DNA from: Brevibacterium jeotgali
GTDB taxonomy: Bacteria; Actinomycetota; Actinomycetes; Actinomycetales; Brevibacteriaceae
Assembly: GCF_900169175.1 (NCBI RefSeq)
Contig: NZ_FXZM01000006.1
Coordinates: forward strand, 62,001 to 126,000
Direction of reading: 5' to 3'
Length of the DNA stretch: 64,000 nt
The position numbers were made by a program, and so were the translations under genes. Positions 1 through 8,576 of this stretch are shown here, in pieces. Position 1 is the first letter of the stretch. Every line of letters starts with the position of its first letter. Below the pieces are notes generated by a model. It worked only from the letters and a program-made list of their open reading frames with translations, did no database searches and was not told the DNA's origin.

Positions 1-175
1 TCGAGCCGGATTTCACAGTGAAGCGATGGCCGATGCCCGTCATGGGCGCGACCACGACGGGGTAGACGGTTCCGTCCGTCACAGCGGCGATGAAGGCCTC
101 CCGAGCCGATTCCAGCGCGAGCGCCTCGTCGACCAGCTCCCGCGACACCGCCTCATCGACCACACGGATCGTCAT
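1..175 (-). CDS. Ornithine cyclodeaminase/mu-crystallin-like protein, N-terminal fragment (cut by window edge)
   Basis: Only the first 58 codons are in the window; the rest lies to the left. The visible sequence has the opening pattern of the ornithine cyclodeaminase/mu-crystallin family: a short beta strand, then ALALESAREAFIAAVTDG, then a GHRFTVKSG segment that would lie near the substrate pocket. Family members are NAD(P)-dependent enzymes acting on amino or imino acids. The ATG at 175 has GGAGGAGG five bases upstream, so it is preferred over the in-frame ATG at 190. The gene diverges from the DUF5058 gene across a 332-bp region that carries palindromes. Family assignment from so short a piece is tentative, and the substrate is unknown. 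Confidence 0.55.
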   Translation of the reverse strand, partial: MTIRVVDEAVSRELVDEALALESAREAFIAAVTDGTVYPVVVAPMTGIGHRFTVKSGS

Positions 176-205
176 CCCGGCCTCCTCCATGCCCAGCGTA
201 TGAAT

Positions 206-242
206 GCAGTCCGAAGACTGCCGTCCGAAGACTGCCTATGCT
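206..242. promoter_or_regulatory. Palindrome plus 14-bp direct repeat abutting a -10-like hexamer
   Basis: GCAGTC-CGAA-GACTGC (206-221) is a perfect 16-bp palindrome. Its core is repeated as a 14-bp direct repeat (GTCCGAAGACTGCC at 209-222 and 223-236), followed at once by TATGCT (237-242), a good -10 hexamer for the plus strand. The layout suggests an operator over a promoter that controls the divergent genes at 175 and/or 508. The regulator is unknown. Confidence 0.4.
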
Positions 243-385
243 GACCCTAGGCGATGCGGCTGGCAGGCCGCGGCCGGGCGATGCCTGACCTCTCCGTCTC
301 ACGCTGACGTCGTCGTCGCGGACCGGAGACGGTTCCATTTCCGAGCGCGAGGCAATACGATGCATGCCAAGGTGCTGGAACGGAC

Positions 386-405
386 GATCACCAACGACGG
401 TGATC
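386..405. promoter_or_regulatory. 20-bp palindrome upstream of the DUF5058 gene
   Basis: GATCACC-AACGAC-GGTGATC is a perfect 7-6-7 inverted repeat, 102 bp upstream of the DUF5058 start. It looks like a dimeric repressor or activator site. Apart from this and the palindrome at 206, I see nothing else in the 176-507 intergenic region. Confidence 0.35.
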
Positions 406-507
406 ACCTGACGACCACTGATGACCGCCTCGGTCGCGGTCTGTGGGACCAGCGCTCGCGGCCAACGGCTGCAAGACGACCAATCCCGATCACGGGAAGG
501 TGCAGCG

Positions 508-1251
508 ATGCTGCTGACCCAAGGATCCTCAACCGACATCGGCGCCGTCGCGAATGCACCCCTTCTGTGGGTGCTGGCTCTGGCAGTGATGGGCGTCGTC
601 GCGCTGCAGTCGATCATCTACATGGGCGCCGTCCGCAAGAACGCGGCAGCGGCGGACATGAGCCAGGCCGAGGTGCGCAAGGCCTTCCGTGCGGGCGGCG
701 TCGCCGCGATCGGCCCCTCACTGGCCGTCGTGCTGGTGGCCGTCGCGCTGCTTCCCCTCTTCGGCACCCCACCGATCCTCGTCCGCATCGGGCTGATCGG
801 TTCGGCCGCGACTGAGGTCGCATCGGCCGAGGTCGCAGCCAGGTCGATGGGCTCCGGACTGAGTGGCGGAGAATACGACGTGGACGTCTTCGTCGTCGCG
901 TTGACGGCGATGAGTCTGTCGGGCGCCATGTGGATGCTGGCCACCCTGATCATGACGCCGCTGCTCAAGCGCGGATCGGCCAAGCTGACCGAGGTGAATC
1001 CGGCGCTGATGTCGATCGTGCCGAGCGCCGCACTGCTGGCCGCGTTCGCCGCACTGACTCTGACGGAGTTCCCGAAGTCTGGGACTCACATCATCGCCGT
1101 GGCCGCGTCCGCGGTCACGATGGGCATCTGCCTGGCGATCGCCAAGGCCGCCGATATCAACTGGCTCCGCGAATGGGCCCTGGGCTTCGCGATCCTCGTC
1201 GGTCTCTTCTGCGCCTACTTCGCCCACAACTCCGGCCTGGGCGCCGCCTGA
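508..1251 (+). CDS. DUF5058 family membrane protein
   Basis: The 247-residue protein has about six hydrophobic segments (roughly 13-36, 68-90, 133-157, 176-192, 199-220, 226-243). After the first helix it carries the family pattern: a basic loop, then GPSLAVVLVAVALLPLFG and a GLIGSAATEVASAEVAA segment. I recognise this as DUF5058, whose function is not established. The ATG at 508 has GGAAGG seven bases upstream; longer upstream in-frame sequence is not protein-like. The next gene starts 13 bases after the stop and is also a membrane protein of similar size, so the two probably form a heteromeric membrane complex, perhaps a transporter. The substrate may relate to the amino-acid enzyme encoded divergently, but that is inference. 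Confidence 0.65.
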   Translation: MLLTQGSSTDIGAVANAPLLWVLALAVMGVVALQSIIYMGAVRKNAAAADMSQAEVRKAFRAGGVAAIGPSLAVVLVAVALLPLFGTPPILVRIGLIGSAATEVASAEVAARSMGSGLSGGEYDVDVFVVALTAMSLSGAMWMLATLIMTPLLKRGSAKLTEVNPALMSIVPSAALLAAFAALTLTEFPKSGTHIIAVAASAVTMGICLAIAKAADINWLREWALGFAILVGLFCAYFAHNSGLGAA

Positions 1252-1264
1252 TCGAGGAGGGACG

Positions 1265-2026
1265 ATGAGTACGGATATCGCCGCGCTCGACGCCGCGTAC
1301 ACCAAGACCACCGACCGCTGGGGCAGGATCACACTGCTGCTGGGGCTGCTGATCGCGACCTCGGTGCCCTTCTACCTGCTCTTCACCGTCGATCTCAACA
1401 TCACAGCAGGAAACGTCATCGGCGGGTTCCTCGCCGTGGCTGCCGTCTACGGAGTCTTCTGGGTGGTCGAGCCGCTGACCTACTATCCGATCCTCGGCCC
1501 GGCAGGCATGTATCAGGCCTTCATGATCGGCAACATCTCCAACAAGCTCCTCCCGTCGGCGATCGTGGCGCAGTCGACGATCGGGGCGAAACCGGGTACC
1601 AAGAAGGCGGAGTTCGCCGCCACCGCCGCGATCTGCGGAGCAGCCCTCATCCACGTCATCTCGATGCTGCTGCTGGTCGGGATCCTCGGAAGCTGGCTCG
1701 TGTCGATCACACCGCCGGGCATCACCGAGATCGCGCAGAACTACATCCTGCCGTCGATCCTCGGCGGCGTCACAGTGCAGCTGATCGCCACACTCAAGCA
1801 GGTGCGGGCAACCGTCATCGCGTTGTCCGCCGCAGCACTCGTGGTGTTCGTGCTGCTGCCCCTCGTTCCGGTGCTGGGTGCCGTGGGCATCGCGCTGGCG
1901 GTGATCATCACGATCATCGCCACCTGGCTCATGCGGCCCGCGAGCATGCGAGGCCCCGGCGGTAGAGGCCCCGGCAGCACGGGAGACGGCGAGCAGTCCT
2001 CGGGCGGTCAGGTGGGGATCAACTGA
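1265..2026 (+). CDS. Membrane protein, probable partner of the DUF5058 protein
   Basis: This 253-residue protein has about six membrane segments. Two lie near the N-terminus (about 21-41 and 50-68), a LTYYPILGPAGMYQAFMIGN stretch follows, and a hydrophobic C-terminal third ends in a Gly-rich, hydrophilic tail. The conserved-looking GPAGMYQAF.GNISNK.LPSA loop sits between helices and could line a pore. GAGGAGGGACG directly precedes the ATG, and only 13 bases separate it from the preceding stop, so co-transcription is very likely. I do not recognise a characterised family. Transport together with the DUF5058 protein is an inference from topology and pairing. Confidence 0.7.
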   Translation: MSTDIAALDAAYTKTTDRWGRITLLLGLLIATSVPFYLLFTVDLNITAGNVIGGFLAVAAVYGVFWVVEPLTYYPILGPAGMYQAFMIGNISNKLLPSAIVAQSTIGAKPGTKKAEFAATAAICGAALIHVISMLLLVGILGSWLVSITPPGITEIAQNYILPSILGGVTVQLIATLKQVRATVIALSAAALVVFVLLPLVPVLGAVGIALAVIITIIATWLMRPASMRGPGGRGPGSTGDGEQSSGGQVGIN

Positions 2027-2059
2027 ACCGAGAACCGTCCGCCCACCCGCCCGTCCGCC

Positions 2060-3541
2060 TCAGTCGGCGACCTGTTCTCCCGCCTCCTGGTCCTCCGGCT
2101 TCTGGATGAAGAAGGAGAGGACGACGGGGAGGATCGCGATGCATGCCGCGATGAGGAACGCGGCACGCGCACCCGGAGCGGCGGCATCCGCGGCGGGCAG
2201 CCCTGCTGCCTCACCCGAATGCAGTGCGGCGGAGTAGACCGCCACGAGGAGTGCGGTGCCTGCGGCTCCACCGACCTGCTGGAGGGTGTTGAGCACCGCA
2301 GAACCGTGCGAGTAGAGGTGTCGCTGGAGCGAACCGAGTGATGCGGAGAACAACGGCGTGAACGATGCGGCGAGGCCCAGAGACATCACGCTCTGGACCA
2401 CGACCAGCGTCCACGTGGGTGTAGCGGTGCCGACGGTCGAGTACACGAACATCGCCGCGGCGATCATGATGGTGCCCGGAACGAGCAGCACACGCGGTCC
2501 GCGCGCGTCGTAGATCCGGCCCATGAGCGGACCCAGCAGACCCATGAGGAGCGATCCCGGCAGCAGCACCATGCCGGACTGCGCCGCGGTGAGGCCGGCG
2601 ACGGTCTGGAGGAACAGAGGCAGCAGCGAGAAGGTACCGAACATCGCCAGGGCGACGATCGCCATCATGATGACGGACAGCACGTAGTTGCGCGACCGGA
2701 AGACCCGCAGGTCCAGCAGTGCGCGCTCCCTCTTCTGCAGGGACAGCTGCCGCCACACGAACACGACCAGGACCACGAGGCCACCGGCGATGGCGCCCCA
2801 CCCGATGAGCTGGACGGCCGAACCGGCATCATCGGTGCTCGCTCCGCCGAACTGGCTGAGGCCGTACACGATCCCGCCGAACGCCAGTGCGGACAGCAGG
2901 ATGGACGACACATCGATCGGCGCGCTGGTCGACTCGCCCAGGTTGGTCATCCACTTCGCGCCGAGACCCAGGGCGACGAGCGCGATCGGCAGGACGATGC
3001 CGAACAGCCACCGCCATCCGAGGTTGTCGAGGACGATGCCGGACATCGTCGGTCCGATCGCGGGGGCGAGCGAGATGACGAGGCCCACGCGGCCCATCAT
3101 GCGTCCGCGCGAGTGCGCGGGCACGACGTTCATCATGGTCGTCATGAGCAGTGGCAGCATGATCCCGGTGCCGGCGGCCTGCACGACGCGGCCCGCCAGC
3201 AGAGGGAGGAACCCGGATGCGACCAGGCAGAGCGCGGTGCCCGCAGAGAAGGTGGTCATCGCTGCCAGGAACACCTGGCGGGTCGTGAATCGCTGGAGGA
3301 CGAAGCCGGTCGTCGGGATGACGACTGCCATGGTGAGCATGAAGGCGCTCGTGAACCACTGTCCCTGCTCGGGCGGAATGTCCAGGGAGACGTTGAGCTC
3401 CGGGATGGCGATGGCCATCGTCGTCTCGTTGAGGATCGCCACGAAGGCGGCGATGAGCAGGAGCCAGATGACGCGCATGCCCGCGGGATCGATGTCATCG
3501 TTGCGCGACACTGCGCGCATGCTTCCGGTATCGGTGGTCAC
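2060..3541 (-). CDS. DHA2-family MFS drug:H+ antiporter
   Basis: A 493-residue, probably 14-helix major facilitator. N-terminal NETTMAIAIPELN resembles the helix-1 D/N motif of the DHA2 subgroup. GRVVQAAGTGIMLP and SLAPAIGPTMSGIVLDNLGW are the region around antiporter motif C, which marks proton-coupled drug export. Such proteins expel cationic dyes, antibiotics or biocides from the cytoplasm. The GTG at 3541 has GGAG eight bases upstream and is preferred. The upstream ATG at 3616 adds 25 polar residues and lacks a clear ribosome site. It converges with the 1265 gene (33 bp between the stops), so it is its own transcription unit. Substrate is not predictable. Confidence 0.88.
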   Translation of the reverse strand: MTTDTGSMRAVSRNDDIDPAGMRVIWLLLIAAFVAILNETTMAIAIPELNVSLDIPPEQGQWFTSAFMLTMAVVIPTTGFVLQRFTTRQVFLAAMTTFSAGTALCLVASGFLPLLAGRVVQAAGTGIMLPLLMTTMMNVVPAHSRGRMMGRVGLVISLAPAIGPTMSGIVLDNLGWRWLFGIVLPIALVALGLGAKWMTNLGESTSAPIDVSSILLSALAFGGIVYGLSQFGGASTDDAGSAVQLIGWGAIAGGLVVLVVFVWRQLSLQKRERALLDLRVFRSRNYVLSVIMMAIVALAMFGTFSLLPLFLQTVAGLTAAQSGMVLLPGSLLMGLLGPLMGRIYDARGPRVLLVPGTIMIAAAMFVYSTVGTATPTWTLVVVQSVMSLGLAASFTPLFSASLGSLQRHLYSHGSAVLNTLQQVGGAAGTALLVAVYSAALHSGEAAGLPAADAAAPGARAAFLIAACIAILPVVLSFFIQKPEDQEAGEQVAD

Positions 3542-3682
3542 GGCTGTGCTCCGAGTCTGTGAGTGGTGTTCCGGCGCACGGGCGGCAGGGCGACCATGGG
3601 TGCGTTCAGTGTTCATCAGGCGTCATCTGTGAAGTCGGGAGGTGCTGAGTTCACGCATCGCTCCAGCTCAGATGAGGGGACT

Positions 3683-3688
3683 ACTCTA
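3683..3688 (-). promoter_or_regulatory. Likely -10 element for the MFS gene
   Basis: Read on the minus strand this is TAGAGT, a typical actinobacterial -10 hexamer, about 140 bp upstream of the preferred start. No good -35 is visible. The rest of the 3542-3862 intergenic region shows no gene. Confidence 0.3.
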
Positions 3689-3862
3689 GCACCGTGCGAT
3701 TCGGACCGATAGACCCCCGAGTGTGACCCGCACCTCGGCCTCCGGGCTCAGTTCTCCCTGCAGGCGGGCCCCTCCTCCGGCTCACGAATCCGGTGCCCTC
3801 ACCGCGTGCTCTGCCGCGACTGCCGTTCGTGCGTCCTGCGCGTGTCCGCTCCTCTCGCGGCC

Positions 3863-5413
3863 TCAGCCCTCGCGCAGGAGGTAGCGCTGCACCTTCCCGC
3901 TGGGCGTCTTCGGCAGCGAATCGACGAAGTGCACGGTCCGGGGGTAGGCATGCTTCGAGTACTGGTCGCGGACGAAGGTCTGCATGTCCCTGCGGAGCTC
4001 GTCGGTCTCATCCACCCCGGTGGCCAGGACGACGAAGGCCTCGACGACCTCGCCGCGAATGCCTTCTGGATCCGGTCGACCCACGACCGCGACGTCGACC
4101 ACGGCCGGATGAGTGATCAGGACGCTCTCGACGTCGAAGGGACCGATCCGGTAGCCGGCTGCGAGGATCACGTCATCGTCACGGGCGGTGAAGTAGTAGA
4201 AGCCGTCCCCGTCGACCTTCCCGGTGTCCGCAGTGAGGTACCAGCGACCGTCGGTCGTGAACCGCTCTGCGGTCTTCTCCGGGGCGTCGTGGTAGCCGGT
4301 GAACCAGAGAAGCGGGCTGTTCTCCACATCGATCGCGATCTGCCCGTCGACGATGCCTGCGGAGTAGCCGGGCATCGGCTGACCCATCGAGCCGGTTCGC
4401 ACCGGCTGTGCGATGTCCGGATGCCAGTTGTTGTTGATGACCATGCCCAGCTCTGTCTGCCCGTAGTGGTCACGCACCTCGGTGCCCAGCGCGGTCTGCG
4501 CCCAGGACACGACGTCCGGGGTGAGCGGCTCTCCCGCCGACGAAGCTCGGCGCAGGTCGATCCCGGTGACCAGCTCGGACTTCGACAGCGTGCGGTAGAC
4601 GGTGGGGGCGCCGGCGAAGTTCGTCACGCCGAACTCCTTGATCACGGCGACGGTGGATTCCACGGAGAAGCCGGTCATGAGCTGGAGGCTGCGCCGCCCG
4701 GCGACCATCGGGCCGAGGATCCCGTAGTAGAGCCCGTAGGCCCACCCTGGATCCGCTGCGTTCCAGAAGACGTCGTCCTCGGCCACGTCGAGTGTGTAGT
4801 GGACATAGCAGTGGAACGCGGCGAGTGCCCGTGCCGGGACGGGCACCCCCTTGGGCCTGCCCGTCGTCCCGCTCGTGAACAGCTGGAGCATGGTGCCCTG
4901 CCCGCCGATGGCGACGTTCTCAGACACGGGGGAGGCCGCATCGATCTGTGCGTCCAGGTCGTCACCGACTTCGAGGACCTCGATGCCTGCGATCGGATCG
5001 AGCTTGGCGCTCTGCGTCGGTTCTGTCACGACGAGCTTCGCGGCGGACCCTTCGACGCGCATCTCGATCGCGCCGGTGGCGAAGGCCGTGAAGAGGGGAA
5101 CCTGGACGGCGCCCAGTCGCCAGATCGCCAGAAGCGTCTCGACGAGCTCGCGTCGCTTGCTCATGAGGACGGGCACTCGGTCACCCTCCCGCACGCCGTG
5201 ATCGGCGAGAACCGTTGCAAGCCTGCGCGACCGCTCAGTGAGCTGGCCGTACGTGACGTCCTCAGAGCCGAGGTCCCCGTCGATGTACGTGAACGCGACG
5301 GCAGTCGGGTCATGCCGATCGCAGACGAGGTGCGCGACGTCCGCGTCCGGAGTGTCGTAGGTGGCCAGCCAATCGGCGACATTCTGTTCGACGGACGGGG
5401 TCTGCGTGCTCAT
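3863..5413 (-). CDS. AMP-forming acyl-CoA synthetase/ligase
   Basis: A 516-residue ANL-superfamily enzyme that would activate a carboxylic acid with ATP to acyl-AMP and transfer it to CoA in the cytoplasm. The phosphate-binding motif LFTSGTTGRPKG lies near residues 178-189 and YGQTELG near 317. The hinge region DTGKVDGDGFYYFTARDDD precedes GYRIGPFDVES. The C-terminal KTPSGKVQRYLL supplies the catalytic lysine near residue 507. Length fits the medium-chain/acetyl-CoA synthetase-like group. The ATG at 5413 is preceded by AAGGAG. It is a single gene, 100 bp from the HNH gene. Chain-length specificity cannot be read from the sequence. Confidence 0.85.
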   Translation of the reverse strand: MSTQTPSVEQNVADWLATYDTPDADVAHLVCDRHDPTAVAFTYIDGDLGSEDVTYGQLTERSRRLATVLADHGVREGDRVPVLMSKRRELVETLLAIWRLGAVQVPLFTAFATGAIEMRVEGSAAKLVVTEPTQSAKLDPIAGIEVLEVGDDLDAQIDAASPVSENVAIGGQGTMLQLFTSGTTGRPKGVPVPARALAAFHCYVHYTLDVAEDDVFWNAADPGWAYGLYYGILGPMVAGRRSLQLMTGFSVESTVAVIKEFGVTNFAGAPTVYRTLSKSELVTGIDLRRASSAGEPLTPDVVSWAQTALGTEVRDHYGQTELGMVINNNWHPDIAQPVRTGSMGQPMPGYSAGIVDGQIAIDVENSPLLWFTGYHDAPEKTAERFTTDGRWYLTADTGKVDGDGFYYFTARDDDVILAAGYRIGPFDVESVLITHPAVVDVAVVGRPDPEGIRGEVVEAFVVLATGVDETDELRRDMQTFVRDQYSKHAYPRTVHFVDSLPKTPSGKVQRYLLREG

Positions 5414-5513
5414 CCTGCTCCTTCACGATCGGAGAGGCCGGGCGTGTGCCTGCTCTCGATCACAGTCTGGTGCATTGCGTCGCACGACGTGCAAGCGGGG
5501 GCGACGCATCATC

Positions 5514-8201
5514 TCAGAACGGTGGTGGGTCGTCATCGAATTCGTCTGCAGTCCCCTGGTCCGGAAGCTGCTTCGGAAGCTGATCCGGTCGGGACTGCGG
5601 CCCCCGGATGAGTTCGGGCGCCACGTGGCCCCACTGGATGAAGACCTTCCGCTGGGCGAGCTCATCATGGACCGCCGTCGCCATCTGTTCATCGATCCTG
5701 GACCGGTGAGGCCGTTCGTGCCGTCCCCGTCGATCCTCCTGCGGCCCTCCGAGTGCTGCGGACGTCTGGGATGTCCGGGATGCCTGGGGTTCACCCGACG
5801 AATCGCTGCCACCCACGGGCGTGGCTCTGAAGAAGACGGGGGTGTGGAGACTGCCGGCCATGCCGTCACCCAGGTCGACGTGCTCGATCCGCATCGGGAT
5901 GACCGTCTTGTACCGAACGAGCGGCGTCTCCGGGAACGTGACTCGCCTCTTCGCCTCGACCAGCTTCTGTTCAGCCACCGAGAGATTCAGAGCCGCGAGC
6001 TTCTGGTCCCTGTTCACGTCCCGCTCTTTGCGGCAGGTCGCATTCTCACGTGCGCGTACGCGTTCCTCTCGTTCATGGAGATCCCTGCGCGTCTGCTTCA
6101 CCCACTGGCGCAGGCGCCGCTGCTCCTGGAGGAACGGGTCCCGTTCCCTCTTCCTCGCGGCCTGCAGTTCTTCGCGCGCACGCTCCTCTTCCAGGAATTC
6201 CCTGCCCGCCTGCTCGAACACCGCAGATGCAGCGCGACGGTTCGAGACGGGGTCGACGACGACCCGTTCATCGATCGCGGCCCGTGCTGCCCGTCGCTCT
6301 TCGGTGTCGGCAGGCGCACAGGCGGCGGTCAGCACCCCTCCGTCATCGACCCGTGGGGCGATCGTGGTCGCCGTCGTGCCCAACGGAAGCACCCATTCGA
6401 CGCGGTCATAGCCGGTGCGCCTCATCCGGATGCGGCCTTCAGTCTTCGCCTGATGATGCGACGTACACAGTGGGTGGAGATTCGCCGGCTCCGTCCGACC
6501 ACCGCGTTCGGGATGGTCGTGGTCGAACGGGATCCCGTGGTCGATCTCGCATTCGCGTGCTGGTCTGCTGCACCCCGGAAGGGTGCACGTCTGCCATGCG
6601 CCCAGCACCGACAACCGAGTCGCTCTGTCGGGTTCATACCGGTGGGCCACATCATCGAGCACCTGACCCGTGGCGGGGTCGGTGAGCATCCGGTACCAGA
6701 ACTTCGAGGCGCCTGCGATGCTGCGGGCCATGTCCGCCGGCAGCGGATGGCCCTCGACCGTACCGGGCCGATCGTCCAGCCCGAGCAGCGTGGTCATGGG
6801 GACCGTCACCACGACCGCCGCCTGCTTCCGGAGAATCGTCGCGTCATCAGGGCACACGACATCCACACGGAAGCGCTCGGAGGAGTCGTCATCGGCGATC
6901 CTGGGTTCCAGCGCGGTCTGCGTCTGCGGTTGCGCTCCGATGAGGAGGTCGAACATCAGCTGTCGGAGTGTCCGCTCATCCGTCACCGTCAGCTCGCCCA
7001 GATCCGGCAGATCACCCGTGCCCGCCTGTGCGGTGGTGTCCGTGCGTGTGACGGTCATGCTCTTCAGCTGGTTCTTCAGGATCGCGCTGGCAGTGGCCTT
7101 CGTCTTCGCATGACGCGCTTCGATGACGGCGGCGGGCCCCTGCATGCAGTGCACCGCGAGACCGTCCGGCAGGTGCTCGACCCACACATCACGAGCAGAT
7201 CGGGCCCGTGCCGCCAGCACCGGCTCCGTATCGAACTGTGCGAGGAACGACACCGCGTGGCGCAGGAACTGGCCGAGCGAGTACCGCGGATCCAGACCGG
7301 CCAGGAACACATCGAGGGCCTGCAGATGCGCCAGCGGCAGATGCTTGAGTCTGCGCGTGAGAGCGTCGAATCGGTTGTACCGAACACGCCCGCTCAGGAT
7401 CGACCGCAGCAGCAGTGGCATCCCGACATACGCGGTCAGCGCCTGACCCAGTCGCCTGCGAGAATCACCCGTGCGCGCACTGAGCCGCACATTCAGCACG
7501 GCCTCATGCTCGCGCTCGAGGAGGTGCTCCGCACGCGGGAGGAACTTCTCCCGGCCCTCGAGGCTCGGCAGGCCGACCGCGGCGGTGAACGCATTCGGAA
7601 CGTTCCGCGCACTCGCCGCGGCACCCGACGCCACCGCTCGAGCACCCCCCGCGGAACCGGACGCCACTCCGCCCGAACCAGACTCCGCCCCACACGTATC
7701 CGACTCGCTTCCCGGCTGAGCACCGGACGACTTCTGGTGCTTCTCCAAAGGCACCGCACCGTCCCCTTCATCGGCGAAGAGTTCTGCAAGACGATCCGCG
7801 GATCGCCGACGCGACACAGCCAGCGACACCCCGATCGTGGCGAGCTGGACGAGTTCATAGGCGCGGAGACGATCGACGAGACCCGCATGTGCGGCCAGTT
7901 CATCCGCGGCCAGTTCACGAGTGCGTACGTCCTCAACCGCGGCCGGCGCGGAATCAGGGACGGGGACCGTTCTTTCGGCTCCCGTGTTGGGACCGCTGTC
8001 GGCGTCGCGATCGGTGCAGTTGCCACGGCCCACGTCGACGCCGCTGAAACGCACGTCGTTCAGCAGATCCCCGACGTCACCGAGCACAGGATGTCCATGT
8101 GTGACCGCAGCATGCACATCCGCCATCGAACGGAGGCCGTCTGCGACATGACGATGCGCGTTCGAAAGACGGTCATCCGAATGCTCCTGCGGTGCGGACA
8201 T
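5514..8201 (-). CDS. DUF222 (13E12-type) protein with HNH endonuclease domain and long C-terminal extension
   Basis: The N-terminal half is the DUF222 region typical of actinobacterial 13E12 repeat proteins. It is followed at about residues 535-585 by a complete HNH nuclease: CTLPGC, CEIDH.IPFDHDHP, NLHPLCTSHHQAKT. These residues give a Zn-stabilised beta-beta-alpha metal fold that cuts DNA. The biological role of the family is unsettled; many members are multicopy and some are DNA-damage inducible. Unusually, about 310 residues follow the HNH motif, including a very charged Arg/Glu-rich coiled-coil stretch. The ATG at 8201 follows AGGAGGGGAGCG and is preferred over an upstream in-frame start at 8273, which would place codons across the putative promoter. 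Confidence 0.85.
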   Translation of the reverse strand: MSAPQEHSDDRLSNAHRHVADGLRSMADVHAAVTHGHPVLGDVGDLLNDVRFSGVDVGRGNCTDRDADSGPNTGAERTVPVPDSAPAAVEDVRTRELAADELAAHAGLVDRLRAYELVQLATIGVSLAVSRRRSADRLAELFADEGDGAVPLEKHQKSSGAQPGSESDTCGAESGSGGVASGSAGGARAVASGAAASARNVPNAFTAAVGLPSLEGREKFLPRAEHLLEREHEAVLNVRLSARTGDSRRRLGQALTAYVGMPLLLRSILSGRVRYNRFDALTRRLKHLPLAHLQALDVFLAGLDPRYSLGQFLRHAVSFLAQFDTEPVLAARARSARDVWVEHLPDGLAVHCMQGPAAVIEARHAKTKATASAILKNQLKSMTVTRTDTTAQAGTGDLPDLGELTVTDERTLRQLMFDLLIGAQPQTQTALEPRIADDDSSERFRVDVVCPDDATILRKQAAVVVTVPMTTLLGLDDRPGTVEGHPLPADMARSIAGASKFWYRMLTDPATGQVLDDVAHRYEPDRATRLSVLGAWQTCTLPGCSRPARECEIDHGIPFDHDHPERGGRTEPANLHPLCTSHHQAKTEGRIRMRRTGYDRVEWVLPLGTTATTIAPRVDDGGVLTAACAPADTEERRAARAAIDERVVVDPVSNRRAASAVFEQAGREFLEEERAREELQAARKRERDPFLQEQRRLRQWVKQTRRDLHEREERVRARENATCRKERDVNRDQKLAALNLSVAEQKLVEAKRRVTFPETPLVRYKTVIPMRIEHVDLGDGMAGSLHTPVFFRATPVGGSDSSGEPQASRTSQTSAALGGPQEDRRGRHERPHRSRIDEQMATAVHDELAQRKVFIQWGHVAPELIRGPQSRPDQLPKQLPDQGTADEFDDDPPPF

Positions 8202-8220
8202 CGCTCCCCTCCTGGCAATC

Positions 8221-8262
8221 CCGAACGCCTTCGTTCGGATAGTTCTATTATGCACTCGAACG
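8221..8262. promoter_or_regulatory. Promoter/operator region of the DUF222-HNH gene
   Basis: CCGAACG-CCTT-CGTTCGG (8221-8238) is a perfect 18-bp inverted repeat 20 bp upstream of the start. A further CGAACG half-site lies at about 8257, and CATAAT on the minus strand between them is a good -10. The half-sites resemble the CGAAC...GTTCG arms of actinobacterial LexA boxes, but the spacing differs from the standard four-base gap. SOS control is therefore only a suggestion. I see nothing else in the rest of the 8202-8576 gap. Confidence 0.35.
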
Positions 8263-8576
8263 TCTCTGTGCACAAGAGGTTTGGAAGACGAGCACGATAT
8301 TCAGCCGAATCGGTGACCATGACCTGTGACTTCCGCCGTGGAATGGCGGTGCTCTTCAGGCGCTCAGTGGCGGCCTCCGCCCCCGCGGGTGAGAAGCACT
8401 GATCGCGAACGCCCCACGGTCCGCAAGCGGAACACTCACCGGGACAGCGACCTCAAGCGGATCGATCTGCGGGCGGTCAGCTCTCCGGATCAGCTGGGCT
8501 ATCGCCGATGGTGATCATCCCATCGCGAGGGTGCACGCGAGCCGCGTGGTCCTCAGTTACCGTGAGTGGGGATCCG

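Noticed and set aside
8221-8238. Calling the CGAACG palindrome a LexA box
   Set aside because: The arms match, but the spacing between CGAAC and GTTCG is six, not the usual four. Kept only as an operator of unknown type.
5361-8402. A 1013-codon plus-strand frame opposite the DUF222-HNH gene
   Set aside because: Antisense shadow of a GC-rich gene; the minus strand encodes complete HNH motifs, and this frame has none.
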